In this document: positions 46,434 to 58,639 of the stretch, in pieces | How the letters are laid out: each line of letters opens with the position of its first letter | Position numbering within the stretch: position 1 is the stretch's first letter | Origin: Spirometra erinaceieuropaei | Lineage: Eukaryota; Platyhelminthes; Cestoda; Diphyllobothriidea; Diphyllobothriidae | DNA length: 64,000 nt | Reading direction: 5' to 3' | Assembly: GCA_902702965.1 (NCBI GenBank) | Contig: CACRXP010000392.1 | Coordinates: forward strand, 261,764 to 325,763 | Position numbers and translations under genes: made by a program | Notes under the pieces: model-generated | What the model was told of the DNA's origin: nothing | Database searches by the model: none | What the model saw: the letters and a program-made list of their open reading frames with translations, nothing else

Positions 46434-47737
46434 TGGCGAGTGTATGGTTTGTACCGGAGGTCAGAAACAGGTAACCCGAGCGGCCTGTCTAACGGCAGCG
46501 GTGGTAGGAAGGGTTATATGGGTGAGGCCATTAGACGCACGGAAGAGGAGATGGATAAAGTAGAGAAGAAAATTACATCGAAAACCTTCTAATGCGCTAA
46601 GAAGGTATACGGTAAGCGCAAAAATTCGGAAACGTAATCGAAAACGGCAGCCGGGGAAATCCAGGCAACTGAACAAGCCGCCGTCAACTAGATAACTGAA
46701 GCCGAGTTTCCAAGGGAAATAGCAGACAATGGTAATCGGCCGCAGGTAGTAAGCGACGTGACAATAACGCAGATTGAAAGCTATGTCTGGAGACACATTA
46801 ACGGACAAGAATTTACAAAAAATGCCAAACGAAGAACAAGAAGGAACTCTAAAAAGGTAAGTTAAATGATGGTAGGTAAGAATAAAAAGGAAAGTCAAAT
46901 CTGGTAATGTAAAAAGGCATGGCTTACAAATAGATATGCAAGTACATGTATTGAAAAAATAAGTAATGGTATATAACGTAAATTTCAGAACGAAAACAAG
47001 GTCACAACTGGACTACTGAAGCACAGAAAGTCAATTTGTCCATGTGGATGTACACATCAATATCTGTAAGTAGGTGGCAGTTTTAGTAGAAAGAAATGGC
47101 GATAATTACGAGCTTATCCTTTTTTAACGCAGACCGCCACCAAAACAAACTGTAAGACGCAGAAGTACTGGGGCCGCCTGAAAAGAAAATCACATGCAAG
47201 CCCTGTGTCAAGCCGGGCTGTCTGGACTCAGCAGTGACAAGATACGATATCGTCTATGGTTTCGACTAAACACCACTGGCCTAAAACAGGCATGGGGAAC
47301 CTTCCTGTCTCACATCGCGGAAGTGTACCCCGTGAAGCAGATGAGCAATGGATAAGCCTGATGAAACCGGTACGCAGAAGCCAATTTTCTGAGCTGTAAA
47401 AGGTTTCATTTGCATAAAGTTATTTCAAAACACAGCCTCCGATATGCAGTAGATTTCGGACAAAACTGTCGCATGACATCTAACACGTCCGGGATGAACA
47501 GCACAATAATAAATCTATATAGGCATTCCTGCATCGCCTGGTTCTCGGGGTGGTTGTTTCAAAGGTCAATAGCACAAGCTGGTGAGCACCTACTTTGTGC
47601 ACCTTAGCAAGGCTATTGAACCAGGTCAAAGCCGTGTCTTAGGGTCTGGTCATGCGTCTATCGGCCGGTGTTATTGCGCCCGAGTTCTCCAGTTGCAACA
47701 ACTTAGCATTCATTTTGCGTGTCAAAGTTTTTTGCAG

Positions 47738-48040
47738 GGTTGGTTGCGCATGGGACAAAGTGCAACCTTTGGCTTTTTAAAGGTAGTTCATCTCGCCCAA
47801 TACAACCGTGGAATGCACCTTGTCCACCAAAAGGATGACGAGATCTTTGTCGGCCTTGAGTCCCTTAAGTGCATCACGTTAGACCTTGGAAAGCAATTCC
47901 CGTGGCCCGTGAACCATGAGGAGAGACGACGATTGGTGTTAGATGAGACTCTTAGTCTCCTCCGTCATTTCCGTCTAAGAATTGATTCCACCGCTGCAAT
48001 CATGTCTACAGGTTTGGTGCCAGCCGTGTTCCTATCGTAA
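47738..48040 (+). CDS. Candidate terminal exon, unidentified protein
   Basis: GTCAAAGTTTTTTGCAG (ending 47737) is a strong acceptor. The frame after it is open for 100 codons to TAA at 48038-48040: GWLRMGQSATFGFLKVVHLA, then DDEIFVGLESLKCITLDLGK, FPWPVNHEERRRLVLDETLS and LRHFRLRIDSTAAIM. The sequence has normal amino-acid composition and no repeat copies elsewhere in the window. I do not recognise the family. No earlier exon is evident. It could instead be a chance ORF (the frame also runs upstream to 47582). Confidence 0.35.
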   Translation, partial: GWLRMGQSATFGFLKVVHLAQYNRGMHLVHQKDDEIFVGLESLKCITLDLGKQFPWPVNHEERRRLVLDETLSLLRHFRLRIDSTAAIMSTGLVPAVFLS

Positions 48041-48923
48041 CACCCGCATCTGATACTCCGTCGGTTACTTTGAAGACAGGTTCTGTACCAGTTTGTCGTT
48101 TTTGGACGACGTTGAATTATGCAGCTCTTGGAATTTGTTCTTCGGTGCTGTGTCGCGTATCGCTCCCTGTTCGCGGATTCGTTCAGTCACTCTCTGTAGG
48201 GGCAGATTTTTACCGATCTCGCTCATGAACTGACAGCATTTGGCTCTCTCTTGGTCAATTAACTGACGGTACTGGCGAAGTCTCGCGTGGCAGTCTTGCA
48301 GGAGCACCCGGATCATTGTTCTGCCATGTTGAAATACTGCCCGTCACGCCGAATCCGTATTTATCGGGTACTTGTGTGAAACACATTTCCGTAACGCATT
48401 GTCGAGACACCTGAGCAGAAACCGAATCCGCGCATGCGTAGAGGCCTCCTGAAGGGCGGAGGTTTCCCATCGCCAGCCCTCAAGTTGCGGCACATTCGGC
48501 GAGATCCGGCCACACATTCAAATTCGACGAGGCCGAGACTCGCTAGAGGTGACAATCGCATGAGCCGCAAGCTGCCTGAGTCATGGTTCACTGGCCCCCA
48601 GTCTGTTAACAAGCGCAATGACCTTCCCCTTCCATATTCGGTGCTGAGACTTAGCCTAGGCAGTGTAATTAGCCACGCGGGGAGCGCACAGGCGAACATT
48701 ATTCACAGCGTTATGGTCGGTGAGCCAGATGGTTGAGCAACCATCGCACCAACGTCCAACACACGTGATGAAATTGCAGCGACAGCAGCTCAAATGTTGG
48801 CTATGGAACAATCATAAGACCCAGTGTAACAATCTCTGATGAAGGGGAGAGTCGTGAATTTCCATAGGTATGCCGTAGCATGGCGACTGCATCCTATAAA
48901 TACTGCAGCCCCTTGTGCATGGG

Positions 48924-49022
48924 CTACCCGTATCTGATGTTGTCTCTGATGATGGGTTCGGGAAGGAATCCGAGACGTCGGGCGAATAAAGCTCTTGTTT
49001 CAGCGATCGTGCCTCCTTCACG
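48924..49022 (-). repeat. Dispersed repeat P, minus copy
   Basis: The reverse-complement partner of 46339-46433. The minus-strand frame over it reads MKEARSLKQELYSPDVSDSF, then PNPSSETTSDTGS. Confidence 0.6.
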
Positions 49023-49029
49023 ACTGCGT

Positions 49030-50262
49030 CCTATAACTCACCTCTTCCCTTTTATTCACTGATCGCCTAGTCATTAGCTAACGCTAGCTAACCCCATTCG
49101 CCAAAGTCAACTCGGTTGATTCGTATCCAGTCTGTACGAACAAAGTCAGCCAGTGTTGGCTGGCAATCGATCAGTTCCATTTTGTGGTATACGGGTTTGC
49201 TTTTAATGACCCCTCTCCCCGATTTGCCCTCATATTTGGTCTACTTGCTTTCTTCAGAGTAGGATTCGTGGAGAGTTCACAACCATTTAGATCTCCTCAA
49301 TCAGATAACATCATTCGTACATTCTAAACTTTGTTATTTATAACCAGAGCAATATTCCCTTTGATATTTCTTTTGTGTTTTCACATAACAGAATGTCGCT
49401 CTTTTTTAATTGGGTGTCTTTGGTCGACGCATTTATGTTGGCTTCCGAGTTACAGGGAAATCGTCCTAAACTGGCCCATATCTCGGTATTAAGTTGCCCA
49501 ATAAACGCCTAATGCCTGCCTCATTTGTCGAAATTCATTCTTGAAACTTCTGACTTTGTAACAGTGAAAAATGCACATTTTTCGGCCTTCCCGTTATTGA
49601 CACTTGTGAAAGCATTTGCGTGCCCTCCGAAAGCCCTCCGAAGTACTGGTTTAAAATTCTGGAGTAGAATGAAAAGTGTTTGTTACGGGTTTAAGATTGC
49701 GTAATACCAAAGTCCAAATATCCATGGGTAAAGCGTTCATGGTCTCAAACACATCGCGGAGGTGTCCAGAAGTTCGCATAATTTTACCCTCTCATCTGAC
49801 GATTTCTCAGAATGCTGCCTTGGATTCCGACTGGACTGGGGACCTAACAGACTTAATTCACTGCATTGAAATGAGGCCTCGTCGGTTCTCCGTTAGGTGA
49901 ACAAGTGACCTGGGACGTGCCCATGGCCTTAAGGCCACAATGCTGCGGAGGGTTTGACGGTTTCAGTGACCGAAATGCAAGTCCGGACTAAGGTCAGGAA
50001 TGCAAATTTTGCACGTCTCCACAAGCTTGGTCGACACACGATCGGACTTGACTAAGTCCACCAGAATATTTATGTCAGGGCTTCATTTACCGTTCTCACC
50101 CAGGGTAGATTGGAACAATTCGTTTATCCGTCCGGTTTCGAAAACTTAGCCAATCTGAAGAAACTATGTAGCTGTTTGATGTTTCCATTTTCAAATTTTT
50201 GATATAGTTCGCTTCCTCGTGAAAAATAGGGAGTTCAAAGGTTCAACACTTATATTTCCCTC
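49030..50262. other. AT-rich stretch, no gene seen
   Basis: No exon is recognised. It leads into a LINE-like tail at 50263, so part may be an old LINE 3' region. Confidence 0.3.
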
Positions 50263-50290
50263 AAATAAAACTGAACTGAACTGAACTGAA
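50263..50290 (+). repeat. (ACTGA)n tail, probably a LINE or SINE 3' end
   Basis: AAATAAAACTGAACTGAACT continues as ACTGA repeats. An A-rich signal followed by a pentamer repeat is the same arrangement as at 18384-18413 ((TTGAA)n after AATAAAAATAA), so it probably marks a retroelement 3' end in plus orientation. Confidence 0.5.
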
Positions 50291-50499
50291 GATTATGGAT
50301 AGTTGCAGATCCAGGTAGCAGTTAAGCATCCCGAGAATAGTTTAATGTGCGCGTATTTCTGATAAGTTCTCGTCTCCTTACCAAGGCATATATTGGAGTT
50401 GATCAATTACTACCATTTGACATCTGAAAATACGAGCAATACTGGCGGTCCCTCCCTTTTGTTCTGACTGTCTATGCCTCCCCGTTTCTCGTGTCGGCC

Positions 50500-52880
50500 T
50501 TTTATGAACCGTGAGTTAGCTTACGAGGGCGGATGCACTTTGTTGAACTACTTAGTATTCCATAAACCTTCCACCGGCATTCTGATATTATTCTACTATG
50601 GGCTGCGATTTTTTGATGGAAAGATGTCCTGAATTGTCCGGGATTGTATGTTGTCTCTTCGTAGGACTTTTCGTTTGGCGTAGGAAGTTGGAGGGATATT
50701 GGTTCAGGAACTACTGGGTGTGGAGACTTACGGCGGACTCCTTCATCTGGCTTAACTCGCCATTCATGGGCGATTTTTGGGGTTTGGCAGCCGTGCTGAG
50801 GACGGCATCGTAAAGCCACAGACAACAGGTAGATACCTGGACGGGGCCACAGACGTATCCACCGGGGGTAACAATCGGGAGAGGGCACCCAAAAAATACT
50901 GCTGGCCATAGAAGCGATCTTATCGCAACTGTCCTAAGCTATGCAGCCATTGACTGAGCCGCACACTGGCGACTGCGGTAGCTCCTGATCTCTGGAAGTA
51001 ATGGTAAAAATTGATAATCCAAGTGCTCGGTCAACGGCGATCGTATTGCAATTGTCCGTAGGTAAGCTACTATAGAATAATCCGCATAGGGACTACTACG
51101 ATCGCTTGTCAGCAGCGGAAGCTTATAGTAAGGTTGTTTAACGTGGGATGGGTCTACAGCGATCGTTTCTCAACTCTCTTAAGGTATGCAAAGGTAGATT
51201 TAGCCGCAAACCTTCTACTGCTGTCACTCTTCAGCCGTATAAGCCTAGATCAAGATTGATTAACCCTGACTCGGTCTGCAGCGGTGACATCTCAACTGTT
51301 GGAGACTATGGTAATCTCAGTGAGGCAACACCTGCACCGCAGATCGGATAAAATTGAGCTCGGATGAAGCAAAACATATGTAGGGCTATAACCCACTCAA
51401 ATAGGTATAGCCGGTATTATTTCTAGGAAACGGATATTTGGGTGCCCTCTCCCGATTGTTACCCCACCGGGTTTACTAATGCAACCACCGTGATTTTCCT
51501 TTCGCTAAAGTGTCCAGGTAGTTTTGCCCATGCTACATCGTCCTTCGTGAAAATTGCCGCCAGTGAATATGCGGTAGGGTATCCTCGTCAGTGTGAAGTT
51601 GTTCATCGTCTGTCGGACCAAAACGACGAGCCTGGAACAGCCGTATGGCTTCAGCGTGAGTCTCCGCACGCGACATTCCATCTGACCATCCAACTGTCGT
51701 ACATATGCACACCAAAGCACTACGACGGCAGTTTAGACTGCACTTTGTTTTCCGGCTTTAACAGCCATTTTGACCTGTGCTTAACCGACTTGTTTTTACC
51801 TTTGCATGCTTTCACATAAAGTATGCGCCGAAAACCACAATGTGGACTGACAATTCATAATATGCATTTGAATAAAAGGGCCCTCAATACTAATAGACTT
51901 GCATATGGTCATACGTTTGGTCATTCGTTGCAGCCTAGTAGCTTTTCATTGAGCATCTTTTCAGCCAAAGTGCACAGAAAAGTTTTATTGAAGACTAAAT
52001 TCTATACGAAGAGGATGAGAGAAAGGAATTTTGGGCAGTTTTTAGGAGTTATAATTTAAATAACACAGACAAGGAAAAACAATTCAAAAATATGCAAACA
52101 ACGATTGTTTGTTCATCATGAGCAATGGGCAGCGCCACTGTCCCGAGGAGCTCAGGGGTGACATGCACAGGAATTTGTTTATGGCAAAGGAGACATTCGC
52201 TGCATCTATCCCATTCCTTGTTTACACACCCAACGCGTTCCGACGACAAGACCAGGTCAGGATGGCCAGAGGTGAGTGTGGGAGAAATAGCTACAAAGAC
52301 TAAGTGGCCCAACCTGATTCCCCATGTACCAAGCCACACTTGGGGGGCGTCTCAGATCCCACGTTGGCTTGGATGTTATAAAGCCCACAGTATGAAGGAG
52401 CTACTACAGTCTGACTTGTGTTTCGAAAAAGGGAGGAATTGGTCTTATCTCGTTAGCTGGCGTTCATCCAAGTTGTGACAGCTGATTAATCGTGATGGCT
52501 TCGAAGCGCGCCCGATTGTTTATACTAAGAAACTTATGTCCTATATCCAAGTTGGTTCGACCTCGCTCATTTCTTCCACTCCTATCCGCCAGTGGACTAC
52601 CTGAGTCAAGTTTACCGCGACTGGTATTGGGTGTGTCGGCTGAGGTGGTGCGAATGTTCAGTCAGCTAGTGCCACACATGTGTTGGTCCCTTACTCCACA
52701 TGGAAAAACTTCACTAAAAATCGGTTTACACATGAGGGAGATGTACAAATGTCCACACAGGATATTTCTGCAGCCATGGTGACTCTCTCAAATTGCATCG
52801 CATGGTTACTAAATTAGCACCGTAGGATATCGTACTGGTGGCTGACGTGGATACGTGTGTGGCTGATTAGAGTCACGCAT
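50500..52880. other. Unassigned stretch with three loosely repeated blocks
   Basis: Related blocks occur near 50911 (GCGATCTTATCGCAACTGTC), 51037 (GCGATCGTATTGCAATTGTC) and 51158 (GCGATCGTTTCTCAACTCTC), each followed by a CTTAAGGTA-like or GTAGGTA-like word. They look like a very old tandem repeat of about 120 bases. ORFs at 50502-50909 and 51442-51819 carry no recognised motif. Confidence 0.3.
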
Positions 52881-52949
52881 TGTTTACGTGCGTTTATGTG
52901 TGCGAGCAGTGTAAGGTGGAGTGTACGGTGGGGTGTAGGGGTGTCCAGC

Positions 52950-55900
52950 TGTGGGTTCATGGTATGGTCGTAGTAGGTTGCTCACTTGCTTACAGGTGTT
53001 GACTACGTCTAGCGGCCACAGCCCTTTAACTGTCTTCACCGGCGGGTCAAGCCAGGTGAGGGTATCCGTATGCGTATCTCCATACACGGTAACTCTGTTC
53101 CCCCCTCCCCTTCTCCTCTTCCCTCCGTCCTTCTACTCCTCCTTTCTCCCGTCCTTCCTCCCCACTTCCTCCCACCCTGCTCGCCCCACATTCTCTCTCC
53201 CTCATCATCCACCCATCTCCTCGGCCCTTCTCCTACTTCTCCTGCTTCTGCTCTTTTCCTCACGATCGGAAAGTCCTACGGCGAGGGCGACATGCAATCA
53301 CGTAGGCGACTCAGGCTAATCGGTCGTTTATTCACAAGATTTAGTGCCCCGTAGTGGAGAGCGACGCCGTCTAAGATGTCTAAGCAGCCATACATGGGGA
53401 TAGCAATGTTAACTCTCCCCCCCCCCGGTGAGGAAAGGGTTAGAAAGGGTGTCCTAGACAAATTCTGGGGAATCACGCCCTCTGTTATTATATTGTAGCT
53501 CGTAGATGAAACTCTAGTGGTCGAAGCAACAAAACAAGGAACAACAATTTCTCTCTTCCCCCTCCCCTCCGCCACACTCCATAGGCTTCTAGGATGAGTC
53601 CGCTCACTCTGGCAGCCTGGAATGTTCGTTCCCTCTATACAATCCGAGGAACAATCGACCAGAACGGAGGACGGCTATAGTCGCTCGAGAACCGGCGCAC
53701 TACAAGGCGGACAACGCTGCGCTCAGCGAGGCCCACTTCTCCGAACAAAGCCAACTGGAGGAGGTGGGTGCTGGCTGCACCCTCTTCTGGAGCAGCCGCC
53801 ATAAGTTGATTGCCTTTGGTGACTTCAACGCCCGCGTCGACAGAAATCACGCTCCCTGGAGAGGAGTGCCATGTCCCCATGGTCTCAACGACTCCAATGA
53901 CAATGACCTGCTCCTTCTACGAACCTGCGCAGAACACCGACTCATCCTGACGAACACCTACTCCCGCCTCCCGATGTAAGAGAAGGTCACCTGGATGCAT
54001 CCTTGGTCGCGTCAGTGGCACCTGCTGAACTATGTCCTCGTCCGGACGCGGGACCTGCGGAACGTGCTGGTGCCAAAGGCGATTCCGGGTGCTGACGGGT
54101 GCATCGACCATTGCCTCGTCATCTCCAAGGTGAGGATCCGCCCACAACCGCAAAGGAAATCTCAAGGTAAGCAACCATCATGTAAGTTGAATACTGTTTT
54201 TTTTGAGTATGCCCGCTCGCGAGCTCCATTTTAGCAACAAGTTGGCTCATCGGCCAGCCAATCTTCGAGTTGCCACCTCCGACCAGGGCATCGCCATGCG
54301 GAACTGATAGTGCCAACTGTGGAACGCAGTCCATTCGAACGCATTGACTGTCCTCGTTCACGCACGTCACCAACATCAGGACTGGTTAGACGACAATGAC
54401 GCCGCCATCAGCAACCTGCTCGCCGAGAAGAGCCGCCTGCACAAAGGCTACGTCAATCGCCCTGTCGACGACAACAAAGCAGCCTTCTGTAAGAGACGCC
54501 ACCATGTGCACAGCGACTGCGCGAGATGCACGACGCCTGGACGGCCAGCGAGGCCGAAGAGATCCAAGGGTACGCGGACCGCAACGAATGGAAGAACATC
54601 TTCGCCGCGATAAAGGTTGTCTACGGTCCCACATCCAAATAAACTGCCCCTCTTCTCAGCGCCGACGGAACTACTCTACTCCCTGAGAAGACGCAAATTC
54701 TGAAGTGCCGGACTGAGTACATCAGAAGCGTTCTCAACCGCCCCTCCACCATCTTCGACGCCGCGATCGACAGACTACCTCTAGTGGAGACCAATGCCGA
54801 CATCGCCCTCCAGCCCTCTCTTCACGAAACCATCAGGGCCGTGCAGCACGTCTTCAGCGGGAAAGCACCCGGATCAGGCATGATCCCTGCTGAGATTTAG
54901 AAGCACGGCGGCCCCAACTTATGGATCACCTGACAGCGTTCTTCCAGGAGATGTGACGCCAATGACAATTCCCTCATGATATACAGGACGCCACAATCGT
55001 CCATCTCTACAAACGCAAAGAGAATCGTCAGCTCTGAAACAACCACAGAGAAATCTCGCTGCTCAACACCGCCGGGAAGATCTTCGCTCTCGTCCTCCCC
55101 AGCCGTCTCAGCAGACATCTGGAACACGGACGCCTGCTGGAAATCAAATGCGGCCTCTACCGTCGTCGCGGCACCACTGACATTATTTTCGTGGCCCGCC
55201 AACGTCAGCACGAGTGTCAGGAGATGCGGATCCATCTCTACTATACCTTCGTTGGTCTGACTAAAGCCCTCGACACGGTGGATTGCGAAGCACTGTGGAA
55301 AGTTATGCAAAAATTTGGCTGTCCCGAGCGATTCACTCAGATAGTGCGCCAGCTCCACGATGTCATGACAGTGCCCTCCACGGACAGTGGAGCCGTCTCA
55401 GAGGCATTCGCTGTGACCAATGGAGTGAAGCGGGGTTGCGTCCTCGCGTCTACCCTCTTTAGTCTCATGTTCTCTGTCATACTGATGGACGCCTAACGTG
55501 ACGAACGCCCCAGGATTCGCGTCGCTTACAGGATGGATACACCAACCGCCAACCAACGCTGCCTACAATGCACCTCAAACCAACGTGGACGACACTCGAC
55601 TGTAAGTCGTGGACAACACCTACCCCGGCATCAACCTCTCTCGTAGCACCAAAATCAACGAAGAAGTGGCCAGCCGGATTTCCAAGGCCAGCTAAGCCTT
55701 CGGTCGCCTCCAGAACACCGTCTGGAATCGTCACGGTCTCCACCTCAGCACCAAGCTCAAGATGTACAAAACAATCATTCTGCCAACGCTGCTGTAAGGA
55801 GCGGAGACGTGGATGGTGTACAAGAAGCAGGCGCGGAAGCTCAACCATTTCCACTTCAACTGTCTTCGGCGGATACTAAGACTGGGGTGACAGGACCGGA

Positions 55901-56820
55901 TCCCAGACAGAGACGTACTGGACAGACAGGAGTTCTCATCATCTACACCATGGTAAGACAACTGCAACTGCCCTGGAGCGGCTGCTTAGTGCGAACGGAC
56001 GACGAGCCACTACCCAAACGACTCTTCTATAGAGATGTCGCCACGGGTCCTCGTCGACAAGAAGGTCAAGTCAAGAACTACAGGGACACTGAATATTTCC
56101 TCGTAGCGTCTGCAGATCAAGCCGACCTACTGTAAAGATCTCGCCCAGGACCAACCGGCTTGAAAGAGGACAGTGAAGACCGGAGCAGCGAATCTACAAA
56201 GTCCCCCGCGTGGCCGACGCCAAAGCCATACGCAATGCTCGAAAATCCCAACTGCTCCACATGGCAACGTCAACGTTCAATCGTTCTCAACACGGTTCCA
56301 GCGAATGTTTCGGGCATCAATCGGTCTTGTAGGACATCTCTGGACCCAATGGGTCAACAGCCGTACAGCGTCTACTTCCTCTCCCACTCTCATTCCTGCC
56401 GCAAACACCGCGACAACGGCCACTTTCCGTCACCGTCGATCGCACTGTCGCTGTCCAACCGCCACCATTCACCGACACTACCGCCCTTCTCCAACTTCTG
56501 CGTCGACCACAGCGACCATATTCACCAACACCACGACATCTCGCACTCCCCCCACCGATGGGACAACGTCCGACGTCCCATCACTTGCTGCCATTACCAC
56601 TAGCCCTCCCACCTCCAGCGATGTGGACTCGGTCCATACCTATCCTCGTTGCGATCGCTCATTCACCTCATCCATCGGCTTTATCGGTCACTTGCAAATC
56701 CATCGCACAGAGACTGGGGAACCAGTGCCTGGAACGCAAACGTGCACCAGATGCACTTGCCTCGACTGCCCTACTAAGTGCAGGGCTGCATGTCATCCTT
56801 CTGCGCCTCAAGGAATGTAA
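52950..56820 (+). mobile_element. Zinc-finger LINE, most complete copy, internally deleted
   Basis: A 5' leader (52950-53590, with a pyrimidine tract at 53098-53256) precedes ATG at 53594 ([15 protein letters not shown]). EN: the text jumps from [13 protein letters not shown] to [20 protein letters not shown] (53815), so about 80 residues are lost, then [30 protein letters not shown] and GCIDHCLVISKVR. RT: GKAPGSGMIPAEI (54870), HLYYTFVGLTKALDTVDCEA (the motif A Asp is now Gly), NGVKRGCVLASTLF (55425), then a deletion that removes the FADD box. After [19 protein letters not shown] and RILRLG comes a Ser/Thr-rich linker with degraded C2H2 fingers (FRASIGLVGHLW, YPRCDRSFTSSIGFIGHLQI). It ends near 56820. 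Stops are frequent. Confidence 0.85.
53098..53256 (+). repeat. Polypyrimidine tract in LINE 5' leader
   Basis: About 160 bases almost wholly C and T (CCCCTCCCCTTCTCCTC and similar). The minus-strand copies at 28.9 and 35.35 kb have shorter purine/pyrimidine-skewed blocks at the same place in the leader, so the skew belongs to the element. The two ORFs across it are composition artefacts. Confidence 0.7.
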
Positions 56821-56999
56821 GCATCTGCGATGCCATGAAAACCAAACCATGGTCCTCGCAGAATGGTGTGCGCTGGCAGTTCTCTAACATCTGGTTCCCC
56901 ACCGGTAGAAGCACCTGCGCTTCCGCTGGGTATCCAGGTCGTGCGCATGATTGCCCCATGATCCTCGTCTTTCTGGCCCGTTGTTTTGCTGCGGTTGAT

Positions 57000-57270
57000 T
57001 AAAATCCTGGTCAAGTGTTTGCTGTGGACCAGGAGGTGTGGTGGTACACCTAGGTGCGGGTCGGCTGTGCCAGCCACCTGCGCCCCCTCGCACATTTGGT
57101 CTTCTTGACTATGTCTGGAAACCGGGTCCAGGTAAAGGAGGAGGTGTGAGTGCAGTAGACGCTGTGCAAGTCTACTCTCACTATGAACTAACTCACACGC
57201 CAGTCACCGTACCTGCTTCACCTTACCGTTGAGCTCATGATGGACATAGTCGGTTGTGATCGTCGGGCTG
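57000..57270 (+). repeat. R repeat, plus orientation, downstream of the zinc-finger LINE
   Basis: AAAATCCTGGTCAAGTG, CTGTGCCAGCCACCTGC, GTCTTCTTGACTATGTC, AGTGCAGTAGACGCTGTGCA and GTCACCGTACCTGC follow the order of the other copies. It lies 180 bases after the finger region, the same order as at 29.5-30.4 kb. Confidence 0.6.
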
Positions 57271-57299
57271 TCGAAGTGTATGATGGGATCCAAGCACTC

Positions 57300-58630
57300 A
57301 TTGCCTCTTTAAAACTCAGCCCATAAGTTTTCTCATTAAGGGGTACCATCCCGTTTGGCTAGTCGAATCGGAAGGAATGTCGGATGGGTTAGTTTTATAC
57401 GGATAAGCAGAGACTACCTTCCGAATTCCGGACAGTTTGCTAGCGATTGTGCACTCAACAGAGATCATTTACTTACCTGCAACGGTTGGTCCTTTTACTC
57501 AGGTAGTTATTTGATATTTTTCGCCGTGGACATTTCTATGCGAGGTCGACTTGCCTCCCTACAACAAAACTCTGCACAGGGATCTCATGCACACTTCCAT
57601 TTCGGATCATGAGTTATTTGGAGTGGCTGCATTCGCAGCGTCAGTTTAGGACCGTAAAAACGAACTGATCATGTTATAAATCTCGCACTGTCGTAGTTAC
57701 CCTTAATTACTTCATATGCCTTACTTTTCCTTGTCAAGCACGCTTAAAACCTTCTTCTTAGCCCTACCTTAGCACCTACAAGATTTTCGCCGGTTTAATT
57801 TGATTTTGTGCGTTAGTCTCAAATACTGACGCCTCTTGTCGACCGGTTGAGTGTACATTGAGGCTATTATTTGTGTTAGGCAATCACGAATCGTAGAAAT
57901 GCTGCCATCAGGGAGTCCCATATACGCGTTTTCTCGGAAACAACACCAAGACTTGTTGTTTAGTTTGATCTAGATGTTAAGTATTCCGTGCCTCAGGCAT
58001 AATATAAATAGTTTCACATATTTGAAGCTATTTTTAATTTAGAAATTGTCATCCTCCTTAAAGGAAATTTCCTCTTTCAAATGCCAAATCTAGGGGTGCT
58101 CATTACCAGATTAGGTAAAATGGGCCCATCTTAAAAAACGTTAAATTCTTTATAATAGTCTCATTCGGAGCCTTTAAGCTGCTCTACTAGTCGGTTAATG
58201 ACGCGCTTCTAGTTAAGCATCCCAGATGGTCCAACGGAGAATTTCGACAAATCGCAACTCCGGATGAAAAATTTATGGAATATGTAGAAAATACTGAGTG
58301 TTGTCCCGTTGGCTTCAGCAAATCGTTGTTGTAATGTCCGTTTTTCAAAAGGGGTGGATGCAAAGATAAAGCATTAGATGGAGAGATCTTAAACCGTTAG
58401 CAAGTGAAAGCTTATTTTGCCTTTCATCTTTACGAGCGTTCTCTTTGGAAATTTCTGCATATGTATTTTAGAAGTTCGTCTCATGCCCTGTAGATATTCC
58501 GCAAATTTATTTTGCTTCTTTCATGAACGGATTGTCGGAACTCCTTTTTAGCTATTTTGGGCCATGCCTATCAAACTAACTAACACGACGTTTCCTAACC
58601 GCCGCACAACGTTTTGATGATATATTTTAT
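57300..58630. other. AT-rich stretch, nothing recognised
   Basis: No exon, repeat or RNA gene stands out. The short ORF at 57355-57612 has no supporting feature. Confidence 0.4.
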
Positions 58631-58639
58631 CGTTTTTGT

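Noticed and set aside
53036..53354. ORFs across the CT-rich block
   Set aside because: They are low-complexity translations (Ser/Pro/Leu or Arg/Gly/Glu) of the LINE leader tract.
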